Shown one piece after another: positions 1-11,206 of a DNA stretch of 64,000 bases. Source of the DNA: Gnetum montanum (taxonomy: Eukaryota; Streptophyta; Gnetopsida; Gnetales; Gnetaceae); NCBI GenBank assembly GCA_015680685.1, contig MNCI01030241.1, forward strand, positions 42,497 through 106,496, read 5' to 3'. The notes beneath the pieces were generated by a model. It did not search any database. It was not told where the DNA came from and saw only the letters and a program-made list of their open reading frames with translations. A program made the position numbers and the translations under genes. Within the stretch, counting starts at the first letter, position 1; each line of letters begins with the position of its first letter.

Positions 1-384
1 TTAAGTACCTTTCTCATTGGACAGTTACACTTAGGCTAAGTTTTAACCATGGTAGACTAATTATTTTATTATTATTTTGATGATTTTTAACTTAGAATGT
101 CATCAAATCTTTTTGGAAAGGTTTAACTCTTATAATTTGATGTTTTACTGCTGATTTCTTTGTTAAACCTTATCGAGTTAGAAATTTTTCTGAAAAAATT
201 TTCATCAAAAAGTTAAGGTTTGTGGCCCCCATGACAAAGGGCTTACCTCCAACAGCTACAGGGTCAAAGAATAAAGTGAATTGAACAAACATGTAGGAGG
301 ATATGGCTCTTGGAAGGTCCCCAGGCTCTAAAAAATTGAAAAACTCCCTCATTTTAAAGCAAATGTGAAAATTTGCTAAGTGTA

Positions 385-490
385 TGCACCTATTTATAAG
401 CGTTTTTTCCTTGCATCGATGGGATCCCATCAACAAGGTCTCATTGATGTGAGGGACATGTATATGAGGTCTCGTCAACGAAGTTGTAGG
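385..490 (-). promoter_or_regulatory. Internal U3-like promoter segment of element A
   Basis: On the minus strand a TATAAATA box (complement of 391-398) follows an array of short palindromes at about 410-490, including the perfect 14-bp palindrome GATGGGATCCCATC (418-431) and ATTGATG-type repeats. The array closely resembles the U3 array of A's own 5' LTR (about 9750-9880), which has the same GATCCCATCAA and ATTGATG words upstream of its TATA box. About 150 bases downstream on the minus strand lies a GGAGGTAAGC splice-donor-like site, also found in element B. No LTR termini surround the segment, so it is not simply a nested LTR. A promoter role is inferred from sequence only. Confidence 0.5.
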
Positions 491-498
491 AGAAATTT

Positions 499-2110
499 TT
501 TTCACTTTAATATCTTAAAAAATATAATGAATTTTTGCATGAAATTGGAGTCTACAAAGAGCCAAAAAGGTCATGAACATGATGAAATGCTAAAAGAGGG
601 CTTACAAATTCACAATATTGGAGAATTAATGGAAGAATGAAATTTTATTGGAGAAAGTGCCTTAAAAAGCATACAATTGGATGCAATTGACAAGATGCAC
701 TAAAGATTTGACCACAAAAATACCTAAGGATAAGGAACTCAACTAACCCAACTAAGAGGTATGCAAGTGGGTCCTTCCCATAGCAAGCTCATGCTCTTTT
801 TTCCTTTACATAACTTCAACTAAGGGGTTCATGAATCCCATAGATCATTAATGGTTATGAAAAGTTAAAGACCAAATCTGGAAGAATCTACCTAAGAATT
901 TCAACACATCAAACTAAGACATCGAACAAGACATGAATATTGGCAGTGAGGTAAGTTATGAAAAGCACTGATGGATGAGAGAGAAGGTGAGATGGAATTC
1001 CAAGTTATGGCCACATGAAGTCCCCTGTGAATCTCATGGTTAAATGACCCAATAAAGTCCATCCCTACTCCAGATCAAAACCAACCACTTTCAATGACTT
1101 CACATCACCACTCTATGACTAGACCACCTCCTCAAAACACAAGAATTCTCACATAGATCAATCACCATTCCTTAATTGCGAAAAAGAGAGAAGAAGAAAG
1201 TGAGAAGGGGCCTTAGTTAGATGAGACATTTAGGCATGGGTAACATGTCTTTCCAGTCCCATAACTAGTGCTTACATGCCATTATTTTTTCTATGAGATG
1301 TGCTTTGAATTCCCATCATGTTTTTTTTTGGATTTTATGTTTGTATGGATTTTTGAATGGAAACCACACCATGCAAAGACTTATTAACTCCCTATTATTG
1401 GTCGACATGGAACAATAAGAAATCCATAAAAACACAATTGCACTCAAGTAAGTAGAAAGGTACAAAGTGTGTTGAATCCCCTTGAAGTCACATCCTTTTC
1501 AACCCTTTGAGTCCTTCCCAAGTTTTAAAACTACCAAGGTCACAAGTTCATTAAAGTTTAATTAATGAAAAGGGACCTGAAATTTCCAAAACCAAGAAGA
1601 CCATAAAGTTTGTGGATAAGTGGATGATGTGGACTCACTATCTATTCCATGAAAAAGAAACTTTGTCTTAATTATTAGTCATCAAAATTCAAAAATAGAA
1701 ACCAAATATTAGCAATCAAAAACATTAAGTAAAAACCACCATTAGTAAATAGCTACAACATCACTGTGCCCTATTAGCAACAAAGCACTTTAATGGAAAA
1801 TAAGAAAAATTCACACAAAAATAAATTAAAATATAAAAGAAATTGTAAAATAGTCAAGAAAATCAAAATGTACTAATGATGTTGTAAAAAAAATTGAAAA
1901 AATAAAAAAAGTGTAAAATAAGAAAGGTATAAAAACAAAGAAAGTGTAAAACAAAAAGGTTCAGAAAAAACTAAGAAGCCACTTTAACTAGTTAGCATGG
2001 ATGGCCATCTTCCTCATAACTAAGCTAAAAAGAGGAGATCCAAAAAATTGAGCGTGGCTATCCATTTGATGAGGCATTTCTTGCACTAGCTTGCTTAGGC
2101 TGATGGAAAG
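499..2110 (-). other. 3' non-coding region of element A
   Basis: This stretch lies between the integrase and the internal promoter segment. It has no open frame of note. It aligns with the 3' region of B (about 20800-22420) and more loosely with that of C (about 40270-41540). A shared landmark is GGAAGGACCCACTTG read on the minus strand near 755-775, matching B near 21080 and C near 41515. Short adenine-rich low-complexity tracts occur at 1800-1960. Confidence 0.65.
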
Positions 2111-3440
2111 GTTTGAGTTGTTCCATGTTAACTAGCTACTTTTTATTTGGGCTCTCAAGTTTGTAGATCAACATGGGCCTAGAAGGAAAGGTTTCATAAA
2201 TGATATAAGGCCCTTCCCACAATGTTTGGAACTTAGTTTGTTAAAAAACGTGTGTGGAGTTCCAGTAGAGGACCTTATCTCTAGGTTGAAATTTGACTTT
2301 TCATATTCTAAGGTCATGGTGCTTTTTGTTAAATTCTTTGTGCACCTCATTCAAAGATATGGCCATCAATTTTATTCTCATCTAGCGCGTTAAGGTTGAT
2401 TAATCTTTCTTTCTGTGCTAGGCTAAGGCTAAGGTTAGTGTCACAGTCTGTTGAAAGTGTACAGAGCTTGGGTTGACTTAGAAGACTTGGAATTTTTCTA
2501 TGCACCAGATCATAGGGAGAATAGACTATAGGGAGCTTCCATGTGGAGTGGTAGGCCTATAGGGAATCATTAAGTTTGATGCTCCAATCTCTCCTATATT
2601 TGCTAATTGTTCTTGTTAAGATCTTAGTGATCTTTTTATCTATCACCCCTCCTTGATTGTTGGCTTGGGGATGGTAGGGTGTTGTTAATTTATGTTCAAC
2701 CCTCAAGTGTTGCATGAGCTTGCAAAAGTAGCACCTGTAAAGTAAGTACCATTGTTAGAAATCAAGGCACATGGCACCCCAAACCTATTTACAATATTTT
2801 GTTGTACAAACCAAGTAGTAGTAGATGATGTACAGTCGATGACAACTACTGCTTCTACTCATTTGGCACAATAGTCAATAATGATTATTATGTACACCTT
2901 TTTGGATGACATGGGCATGATGGGATCCATGAAGTCTATGCCCCAAATGTCAAAGGATTCTAGTGATTGGATTCATTGCTAAGGTCCCTCCATTCAAGTG
3001 ATCATCCCACCATCTTGTTAACAATGTTCATAAGAGCGGATGAATTGGTGGAAATTCCTAAAGATTGTTAGCCAATAATACTCTACCATTAGGATCTTAA
3101 TTGTTGTGCATCTTCTTGCATAGTGGCCCCACAAGGACCCTCATGAGTGTCTTGGAAAATGTGTAGTTGACTAGCATCAGGGACATACCAATGAACCAGG
3201 CCATCGATGCACACCTTGAAAAAAGTCTCCATTAATCTCCATGAAGTGTTTGGTCTAATAAAGAAACTATTATTTCTTTTGATGTTCCAAGTATTATGGC
3301 ATCTCCTGAGTGAGAAGATAAGTGAGGATGTCATCGTACCATTTTGGTTCAATGAGCACTTGTTCATTTATTGCACCAACAAAGAGGAGTTCATCAGGAA
3401 ATTGATCAAAGAGTGAGCTCTTCTTCTCTTTGTTGTCCCA
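2110..3440 (-). pseudogene. Element A integrase (degenerate)
   Basis: Integrase inserts the cDNA into host DNA. Minus-strand reading recovers the N-terminal zinc-binding region (GLVHWYVPDASQLHIFQ, HEGPCG, followed by YARR in another frame at 3430-3080). It then gives the core beginning GIDFMDP near 2930 and ALISNNGT near 2770, where the second catalytic Asp expected in SDN reads Asn (SNN). The C-terminal tail homologous to FNKQ...LRIRKFKYQP in element C is at 2350-2110. Frames shift several times and stops interrupt all domains. It follows RNase H directly, as expected for gypsy pol. No chromodomain is visible after the tail. Confidence 0.8.
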
Positions 3441-3890
3441 TCATAACTGAGACAGGTGATAAGTGAGCATGTTCTTAGTTATCTTTCAATCTACCATTGT
3501 AATATTGAATTCTTGTCAGACTAATAGCCACCATATGACATGGGGGCTTATCATCAGCTTGTTCATAAGGTAGAGAATGGCACTGTGGTTAGTGTTCACA
3601 AACACTTTGTATCCAAGAACATAGTGCTTGAACTTCTCTAAGGCATGCACCATTACCATCAACTCTTTCTCTGTTGTGGTGTAGTTGAGTTATGCATCCA
3701 TAATGTTTTGGCTTGCATAGTGAATGTAATAAGGATGTTTCTAATCATCCAACTATGTAAGCATAGCTACTAAGGCATACTTTGATGCATCTTTCATGAT
3801 GTAAAATGCTTGGAACAATCAAGTTCTTGTAGAATTAGAGTTTCAATGAGCTTCTCCTTGAGTTGCTAGAATGTCTTTTGGAATTCCTTG
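3440..3890 (-). pseudogene. Element A RNase H (degenerate)
   Basis: The block lies between reverse transcriptase and integrase and aligns base for base with the RNase H of C and D. Landmarks are the words coding for a lysine-rich helix and VLGYK (complement near 3600-3620) and for the NHSA-type segment near 3575. RNase H would degrade the RNA strand of the replication hybrid. Several stops and frameshifts break it, and no catalytic set can be confirmed. Confidence 0.65.
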
Positions 3891-5080
3891 GTTCATATGA
3901 ATGAAGCATCATTCTTTGTGAGCATGACCAATGGTTTAGCGATCTTAGAGAAATTTTTTATGAGTCGCTGGTAGTAGCCATTGTGTCCAAAGAATGACCA
4001 AACATCTTTAACTATTTCCAATTGATGAGTTATTCCTTGGATGATCCTAATCTTGTTAGGGTTCACCTCAATCCCTACTTGTGAGATTCTATGCCCCAAC
4101 ATAATGCCCTCCTAGATCATGAGATGGATCTTTTTCCAATTAAGCTAAAAATTGGTTTCAACACATATTTTTTAGTTTAGGGCCTGCTCAAATGTAGAGC
4201 CATAGGTGGAGAAGTCATCCATGAAGACTTCCACCCCACTACCAATTTTCTACTAAAATATAATAAGGACAAGGCATTAGAAAGTTGTAAGGACATTGCA
4301 TAGGCCAAATGGCATCTTTTGATGTACAAAATTTCCCTAGGAACTTGTGAATGTAGTTTTGGCCTAATCCTCTAGCACTATCTGAATTTGGTTATAACCA
4401 CTATAACCATCCAGAAATCTATAATAGTAATGCCTAGAGATAGTATCCTACACCTAGTTCACAAATGGCAATGAAAAATGATCTTTGTAAGTTGCCATGT
4501 TTAACAACCTGAAATCAATACATGCCCTCCACTTGCCACCTTTCTTTAGCATAATTACAAGTGGGCTAACACACTTGCTATCTACAATTGGATAGATGAT
4601 CCTTGCCTTGATGAGTTTCTCAATTTCCTCCTTGATGATCTACTTAAATTTAGGGTTCAGCTATCATTACAGCTACCTCTTTAGCTTGATGGAAGGATTA
4701 GTATAGATGTGATGTTGGCATATCCTAGGATCAATCCTAGTGAGTTCAAGATATGACCAAGTAAACGTTGTTAGCCCTTTATCAACCATGTTTAGTAGCA
4801 TCTTTTTCTGCTTGGGAGCAAGGTAGGCATTGATTACTATCAACTTTCCATTTTTTAGAAATACATACTTCATGTCAAAAAGTAGAGTTTTCAACTCTAG
4901 GGGCTCATATTTGAAATTTTTAGGGATTTCCATCTCTCCCCAATAATTATCATCAGATTCATCATCAAAGAGTTGGTGATGAACATGCTCCAGTTCATGC
5001 ATGCCTTCAACATAGGTATAAGTTAAGCTCCCAATTAATTCCATGCAAAGAGTGTTGCTTTCGGGATCAACTGTCAACCA
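3890..5080 (-). pseudogene. Element A reverse transcriptase (degenerate)
   Basis: The RT copies element RNA into DNA. The N-terminal linker reads FLKNGKLIVINAYLAPKQKK and then WSYLELTRIDPRICQHHIY (minus strand, 4900-4680). The active-site motif FMDDFS is at the complement of 4214-4225 and keeps both catalytic aspartates. The palm end reads GIEVNPNKIRIIQGITHQ and FGHNGYYQRLIKNFSKIAKP (4102-3893). FMDD instead of YMDD or YVDD is usual in Athila-type RTs. The reading frame is broken between these islands. Confidence 0.88.
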
Positions 5081-5182
5081 TTGGGTGCCCTATTGTTTTG
5101 TGGCTATTATGTACAAGCACTTTTGGATTTTAGATTCATCTGCACAATGTCTACATGCTTTGATTGAGGTGCTTTTGATAGA

Positions 5183-5645
5183 TCAAAATTTTTGCACATA
5201 GTTGCACCTTGTATCGTTGTACGCAATGCATGGAACTCTCTTCTTATTGATCTTTCCAATAGAATTTTCCTTAAAAATTTCTAGGGAAAGATCTCTAATG
5301 CTCATGTGTGCATCAATAGTGCTCAACCAAGCCCTTCCCATAATAATTGGGAAGTCCCCATTGCAGTTGTTGACCTTGATCACCAAGAAATTGGTAGGAT
5401 AAGACCACCCATAGATAGTGGTCATAATATCCTTCACCAATCCCAAGGNGATCATGAAATGTACAAAGCCTAAAACTTGCCTCCTCTTAAGAAAAGCAAC
5501 ATTTTTTAAAAATTGGTAGATTAGTCCATCACTGTTCCCTTGGGATTGGTGAAGGATATTATGACCACTATCTATGGGTGGTCTTATCCTACCAATTTCT
5601 TGGTGATCAAGGTCNACCACATGAGTTGGTGAGAGATTTGTAGGG
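5183..5645 (-). pseudogene. Element A aspartic protease (degenerate and misassembled)
   Basis: Minus-strand words GWSYPTNFLVIKVNNCNGDFP and IIMGRAWLSTIDAHMSI match the C-terminal half of the gypsy protease and its flap-side Gly-Arg motif (about 5420-5290). The active-site part (LLDSG-type, GVNLI) is missing. A 165-base block bounded by two Ns (5449 and 5615) is inverted relative to the other copies and repeats 77 bases of its neighbour. About 100-150 bases expected after it are absent. Part of the damage is therefore an assembly artefact rather than biology. Confidence 0.75.
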
Positions 5646-7485
5646 CTATTGGTTAGAAAGAGTGGTCTTTTATGAGATCTAATTTTTAAACCACTCGACT
5701 ATGGAGCTAGCTGTAAGTTAACAACCCTGGTAGCATTATTTTGCTACGGCTATGTGAGAATTTTACCCTACATGGATGGAGCAGGTACTAATTGAGTTGA
5801 GGAAGGAGGAACATGTGTTGAAGGATGAGAAGGATGATAAGGGTATTGGGATTTTCCTCTAGGAGATGGAGAATGAGTTATGTAATACTTTGGAGGGTAG
5901 TAGTAATGTTCGAATGAGGCATGACTAAGAAGAGTCACATGGAGACATGGACTTCTGAACATAGTACCTATATGGATCTGGCTACCTATAAGGATATTTC
6001 TACCTTGGCAGTGGCATCCCTCATCATTATGGATGCTACCACTGATGATACTACTCATATGGTTGTGGTGGAGCTCCAGTTGGATAATAAGCTTATTGTT
6101 GGTGGAACTACCTTGGATTTCCTTGAGGATAAGATAATCTTCTGAGTGCTTGCCTTCTTACTAGCCTAGGATTTAGAGTGTACACCCCAAATTTTTGCAA
6201 GTGTGACACCATAGAATGTTCATATTGGTAGATGTCACACACATCATCATCGTCTAATTCTAACTCCACAACCTATTCTACTGCAGTAGCCTTACCCCTT
6301 TCCCCTTTGGTAGGCACATTTAGCTTTCTTTCTTCTCTTACGATCACAATCACTACCTTGCTCTTTGGATTCTTCTACAATTTTTACACTTGTTTAAAAT
6401 TTTTCATCCAAATATTCCCATATTTTATCCACCTTGGTCAAAATTTTGAATCAGTAAGGTTTTTGGTTGCATCACTTCATCAAATGGTGCCTCCCACTCA
6501 CTATCATAAAATCAAACCTTCCTCTTTCTGATGGAAGGGTTCTAGTTATATTTCTCAACACTTTCCTATTTCCTCAATTGTCCTTCTTCTTTTGCAACCT
6601 ACTCAATTAGCCTTTGGATTTGATGGGATCTAAGTTATAACAATCTCCCTTAGGCATCAACCCCAAGAGTTCTCCTTGTTTCTAATTGAAGCCCATCTAT
6701 TATATGACAAATTTTTTCTAGTTGAGAATAACCATGGCTAGGACATCTATGCAAAAGAGAATAATACCAGCCCATGGCTACATCTAAGGATTCATGTGTT
6801 TCTTGTCGCCAACCTTAGATTTGGTTTTTCAAGTTGAACACTCAAGAGTATGTATGGTATTTGTCATTAAGTAGCTCAAGCATTATACTCCATCTTCTAA
6901 TTAATTTTGGCTCTAAAGAGTAGTACCAAATTTCTTCTTCTTTTGTGAGTATCCTAGGAAATAGCTTAAGTTTTTACCATTTTTTTTTGATGTTTTGTAA
7001 GGCATAGGCATCATGAAATGCTTGAAGATGGTTGTGGATTGTTGATAGTGGACTTTAAATTTGGGTTCAAGCCCCCTTCATCGAGGTTGAGGGATGGAGA
7101 ATCTTCATGTTGAAAACCCCCAAAGGGAGGATCCTCATTATCTTTTTTGTTTAGGATTAGTGAACCATTTATCCTTCATAGCTTCATGGTGCTTCTCTTG
7201 GTGATAATCTCTTTTGTGTTGTGTTTCCATGGGATGGTAGTCCCGATAGTTATGATCCTACACAACATATTATTCATGGAGATATTGGACGTCCAATCTC
7301 TTAAGAGTTTGGAGTAGCATCTCAAGAATAGATTGATCAAGTGGCAACACAACTTTACCCTCCATATCTCTCCACAACAATTGTTCATCTTGGTGTAGGA
7401 TAAAGGTGAAATTAGGTACAAACTCATCTGGATGAGTATACACCACTTTCAATTCTTAGGACACTGGTAGTTTTGATTCATCATG
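5645..7485 (-). pseudogene. Element A gag (degenerate)
   Basis: Gag builds the virus-like particle. The conserved N-terminal block of this family is at 7452-7270: VYTHPDEFVPNFTFILHQDE followed by WRDMEGKVVLPLDQSILEML. Near 6220 the minus strand shows DIYQYEH, equivalent to the C-terminal CxI[FC]QY.H motif of the sister copies. The rest is recognisable only by alignment with B, C and D. Many frameshifts are present and no complete frame survives. Confidence 0.75.
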
Positions 7486-7638
7486 CCTATGAGAAAAATA
7501 CCTTTTCACTTAGAATAAAAATAATAGTGGGCTTTAATTATTATTATTATTATTCGAATGATTATGACTTTAAGGTTCATTCCAATGATCTTAAATAATT
7601 TCCACAAAGTTCTAGATATTGCATGTAGCAAACTACAA

Positions 7639-7658
7639 GTCCCTAGCAATGGCACTAA
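7639..7658 (-). promoter_or_regulatory. Primer-binding site of element A
   Basis: In element sense the site reads TTAGTGCCATTGCTAGGGAC, directly after the CATCA end of the 5' LTR. It matches the complement of the 3' end of plant tRNA-Asp (TGGCGCCGTTGCCGGGGA) with C-to-T and G-to-A changes at CpG-like positions. It would prime minus-strand DNA synthesis. Confidence 0.8.
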
Positions 7659-8224
7659 TGATGAGTGATGACTATACCCTACACTCAATCATACGACTTG
7701 CTAAGTGTTCATGCATGATTTGATCAAATTCCATGAAATTCTAGTCTCCTAAGTACACTAGTCTCTAAGAGGTGAAACCAACCATTGCAATCATTGTCTT
7801 TCCACTTACACTTGTGAGTACAAGGATATGGTTAAGTATAACTAAGGCATATGATTTTATCATTTTTATGACTTATATTCTAAGTTACCTAAGAATAAAG
7901 AATAATGAATAAATATATTTAATTGCTAGTTTAATATAACTAGCTAATGCTTAACTAATCCTAACATAAGCATCCATTCCCACTTATCATACACATCCTA
8001 AACATGTATAATGCTACTGGGTTACCAAACATTAAGCGTTATTGGGATTACCAAGTGTTACACATATGCTCAAAGTGATTATACTTATGTGTTTTAATTA
8101 ATCACTATTTAAGCTAGCTTAATTAATCAATTTATTACTTAATTACTTAAAACATTAAAATAAATTGCTTAAAATATTAAATGGATGAAGAAAATAATTA
8201 ATCTATTTCAAAGTGTTGCAAGGT

Positions 8225-9540
8225 TGATGAGCAGCGAGGTACTCCTACATCCAACCATATGAATCACAAGCGTTCACACATGATTTGGTCAAATTTCATG
8301 GATGGGACTAGTTGTGCATCTAGATCATTATGTCTTGATCATAGTTCATTGTCTTTCCACTTGGACTAGCAGTAGCTTTGTCACGTATGGTGTAGTCCAA
8401 ACTGAGGCATATGATAATCAATGTTGTTGTGGCCTTATGCTACTCCTAATGATAATAGAGAAATTAATTATTTAATCTACTTAACAATAGAAAATAAAGT
8501 CTAAACTAGCCTATGGGTGATGAGTGTTCATTCCCAACTTGTTATACACATCTTGAACCCACGTATCCACTACTAAGATTACCAAGCACTATGCTAATGG
8601 GCAAACCAAGCAATAACACCGCTAGGGTTACCAAGCGAATATGTGTTTACGATCAACACTAGTCACACTCATTTTTCCAATTCATTAATATGCATGAAAA
8701 TGTAAATATTAAGTACATGAAAAGTAAATTTCATGGAAAGTAAATCTAATCTAAGTCAAAGTGCTATAATGAATAAGAATCAATCTCGATCTTATTACCA
8801 TTCATAGAATGTGTCTAGGTACATTGACACTCAAATAAGACACCATACAACTAACTCAAATCCACATTGCAAGCGCTCACTGACTATTCTCTAAGACTAT
8901 GAAATAAAACTACAAGAGTTCAGCTACTCTATTAACTAACTTATGTCAAACCATGCACCCAACCACTATATTTATAGATCAACACACATCCTGCAATATT
9001 CGATATCTGACATCACATCTTGGCCCCCAATATCAAGTATCTGATATCCGATATTGAAGCTAACAAAAAATAACCTGTTTTTAAATAGATGTGATGGCAT
9101 GTGTCAAGGCATTTACATCGAGTAATCCACGTTGATGCATCTTACTCAACATAGCCGCATCAACATAGCCAATAGATGCAACAACATGCATCAAAGTATC
9201 TATGTCAAGGCATCTCTGTTGAGGCATCTACCTTGACATAGATATGTCAATGTAGCCAACTGATGCTTCATCATACCCCCACAATTGATGCTATGATATC
9301 TAATATCGAAGCTAACAAAAATTAAATTTTTATTTAAATAGATGCAACGACATGCGTCAAGGCATCTATGTCGAGTAATCCATGTTGATGTATCTACCCT
9401 AACATGGCTACATCAACGTAGCCAATAGATGTGATAGCATGCATCAAGGCATCTGCATCAAGGCATCTATGTCGAGGCATCTACGTTGAGGCATCTACCT
9501 CAACACAACTGCATCAACGCAGCCAATTGATGCTTCATTA
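8225..9540 (-). repeat. Nested solo LTR inside the LTR of element A
   Basis: Begins TGATGAGCAGCGAGG and ends CTTCATTA (decayed CATCA). It is flanked by AAGGT (8220-8224) and AAGAT (9541-9545), a 5-bp target duplication with one change. Removing it restores the interrupted host LTR text GTTGCAAGGT|TTATTAG, which matches the uninterrupted LTRs nearby. A TATAAATA box is at the complement of 8969-8976, with GATATC-type palindromes at about 8998-9050. No internal region is present, so this is a solo LTR left by recombination between two LTRs. At 1316 bp it is longer than its relatives because of a tandem duplication near its U3 end. Confidence 0.85.
9044..9540. repeat. Two-copy tandem duplication of about 250 bp in the solo LTR U3
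   Basis: Copy one starts near 9044 (GATATCCGATATTGAAGC) and copy two near 9294 (GATATCTAATATCGAAGC). Both continue with AAATAGATG, TGTCAAGGCAT, TCGAGTAATCC and a run of GCATC and GTCGAGGCATC words. Each copy ends with GATGCTTCAT. Within each copy the words GGCATCTA/TGTCGA are themselves a short minisatellite. Confidence 0.8.
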
Positions 9541-11206
9541 AAGATTTATTAGAAAGCTCATCTTTATTGCACACACACTATAGTGCTTCGGTACAACAAT
9601 GCTCAAATAAAGATCCAGATACTCTTTGAATCCTGTTGCAAGTAGTTAGAAAATAATCTAACTTTTGAGAAGAAAAACTACTAGAGCTTCACTACAACTT
9701 ATGAAAGGAGTGTCATAAATGTAGCTGAAGATGCACATTTATAGGCAGGAACAAAGTGCCCCATCGACAGGTACACATCAATGGGTCAAACCTTGTGTTG
9801 AGGGACCACATTGACAAGATCCCATCAATGAGGTCGTATTGATGGCATCCCGTTGACATGGCCAACCATGACACTTCATTAGGTGGTTATTGTAGTTTTC
9901 TTGAATCTTATGGTCTATGCAATTTTTTAGTGATAGTTTATTTATATTTTATGAATAGAATGATGATTATGGTTATAAACTTAATGCTTTTGAGTATCAT
10001 ATATGCATCCAACTTGTTGGCCTTTTTAGATAAGTATTATGATCTTGGAAAAGTCATTACACTCTAGCTATTATGTTAAATATATTTTATGTGATGTTTG
10101 TGTTATTCCTTGATAAGTATGTTATTTTGTTTAATTTAGTAAAGATGATTTACCTTATATCAATTCTGTGATTGAGCAGTTGGATTTGCATTAGAATCTA
10201 TAGGAATTGCATAGGTTCAAATATATTTCGAATTAGATTTACAGTATAAAAGTTATGGCTCTTAAAAATAGTTAAGATCTATATATGCTTATATTTTTTA
10301 AATTGATACTCTTATGACTCCTAGAACCTTTTATATTTAATATATATATATCTATATTATTTGCACCATATTATGGATTACTAGAAAAAGGTAGAACCCT
10401 TGCACTATTTGACATTTGGTATGTTGTCATTTATATGAAATTTGGAACAACATGCTCTACAAAACAAGCATATGAATAGGAGTATTAGCATAGTAGTGTG
10501 TATCCTTTGTTATGTTTCATTAAAATGAATTATATTTCCCATTTCTATCCCTTTTCCATTTTCCTTCCTCTTCCTCTTCCTTTTCGTCTTTCTCTTTCTT
10601 TTGATCCATCACTACACAAACAAGGGTTTTAACTAGTTGAATGATTGGCCAGAGTTTTGCCACTGATTTAATTAGGTAAGAATAATGTAATAACCCTATT
10701 TTCATGGATTCAAGGTCAAAAGGTAATGCACATTTGATTACTATGCTCGTGGATTTGATATTTATGACTTTGATTTTAATATATTGTTTATCTTCCAATT
10801 TTTAGTCTTTAAATGTTGTTAAAAGCTTGAGATTCAACAAAATGATCTTTATAGGGTATCATGTGATTTGAGCACTCATTACTAATTATTCAACTTTCCG
10901 GTCCCAAGTTGATTTTTCATATTGTAGGGTGAAAATGTTGATGCATTATTTTGTTCCTTCTAATCTTGGTTCTAATTAGACATGTGTTGGGATGGTGGTG
11001 TGGACTAAAATGAATTTTTATTCATGTTTAGGCTTTCAAAGCCTATTTTTTTTCTCAATACTTATCAATTGTTTCATATTTTTTTTATAAACTTTTCAAA
11101 ATGAGCTTTGGAAACTTCAAGTTACTTTGCTAATTTTAGTTTTTTAGATTATGGAATTTTCCTCTTGTTCCTTTAAAATTCTCTAAATTATAAATTTTTT
11201 TCCAAT

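Larger units (their letters stand above)
1..9881 (-). mobile_element. Element A: Athila-like Ty3/gypsy LTR retrotransposon, truncated by window start
   Basis: On the minus strand, reading from high to low coordinates, the order is 5' LTR (9881-7659), tRNA-Asp-type primer site, gag, protease, reverse transcriptase, RNase H, integrase and a long 3' region. The 3' LTR lies beyond position 1. The order PR-RT-RH-IN is that of Ty3/gypsy. The motifs KDHFPLPF, LDGYSGYNQ and VFMDDFS seen across these copies, the tRNA-Asp primer site and the lack of a visible chromodomain fit the Athila group of non-chromoviral elements. Every coding part is broken by stops or frameshifts, so the copy is dead. Its 3' region aligns with that of element B from position 1 onward, so an ORF3 like B's probably lies just outside the window. 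Confidence 0.9.
7659..9881 (-). repeat. 5' LTR of element A, interrupted by a nested solo LTR
   Basis: On the plus strand the LTR starts with TGATGAG at 7659 and ends with CATTA (decayed CATCA) at 9881. Without the nested insertion (8225-9540 plus a 5-bp duplication) it is about 900 bp. Minus-strand landmarks are a TATAAAT box (complement of 9737-9743), preceded by a U3 array of ATTGATG and GATCCCATC words (9750-9880), and a polyadenylation-region segment read as GCAATAAAGATGAGC (complement, near 9560). The LTR drives transcription of the element in its active state. Confidence 0.85.

Noticed and set aside
7533-7556. ATT microsatellite in the leader of element A
   Set aside because: Ordinary simple repeat with no further structure.
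10520-10798. Minus-strand frame of 92 codons with a Lys/Glu-rich end
   Set aside because: The charged part is a simple purine-rich tract and nothing around it looks like a gene.
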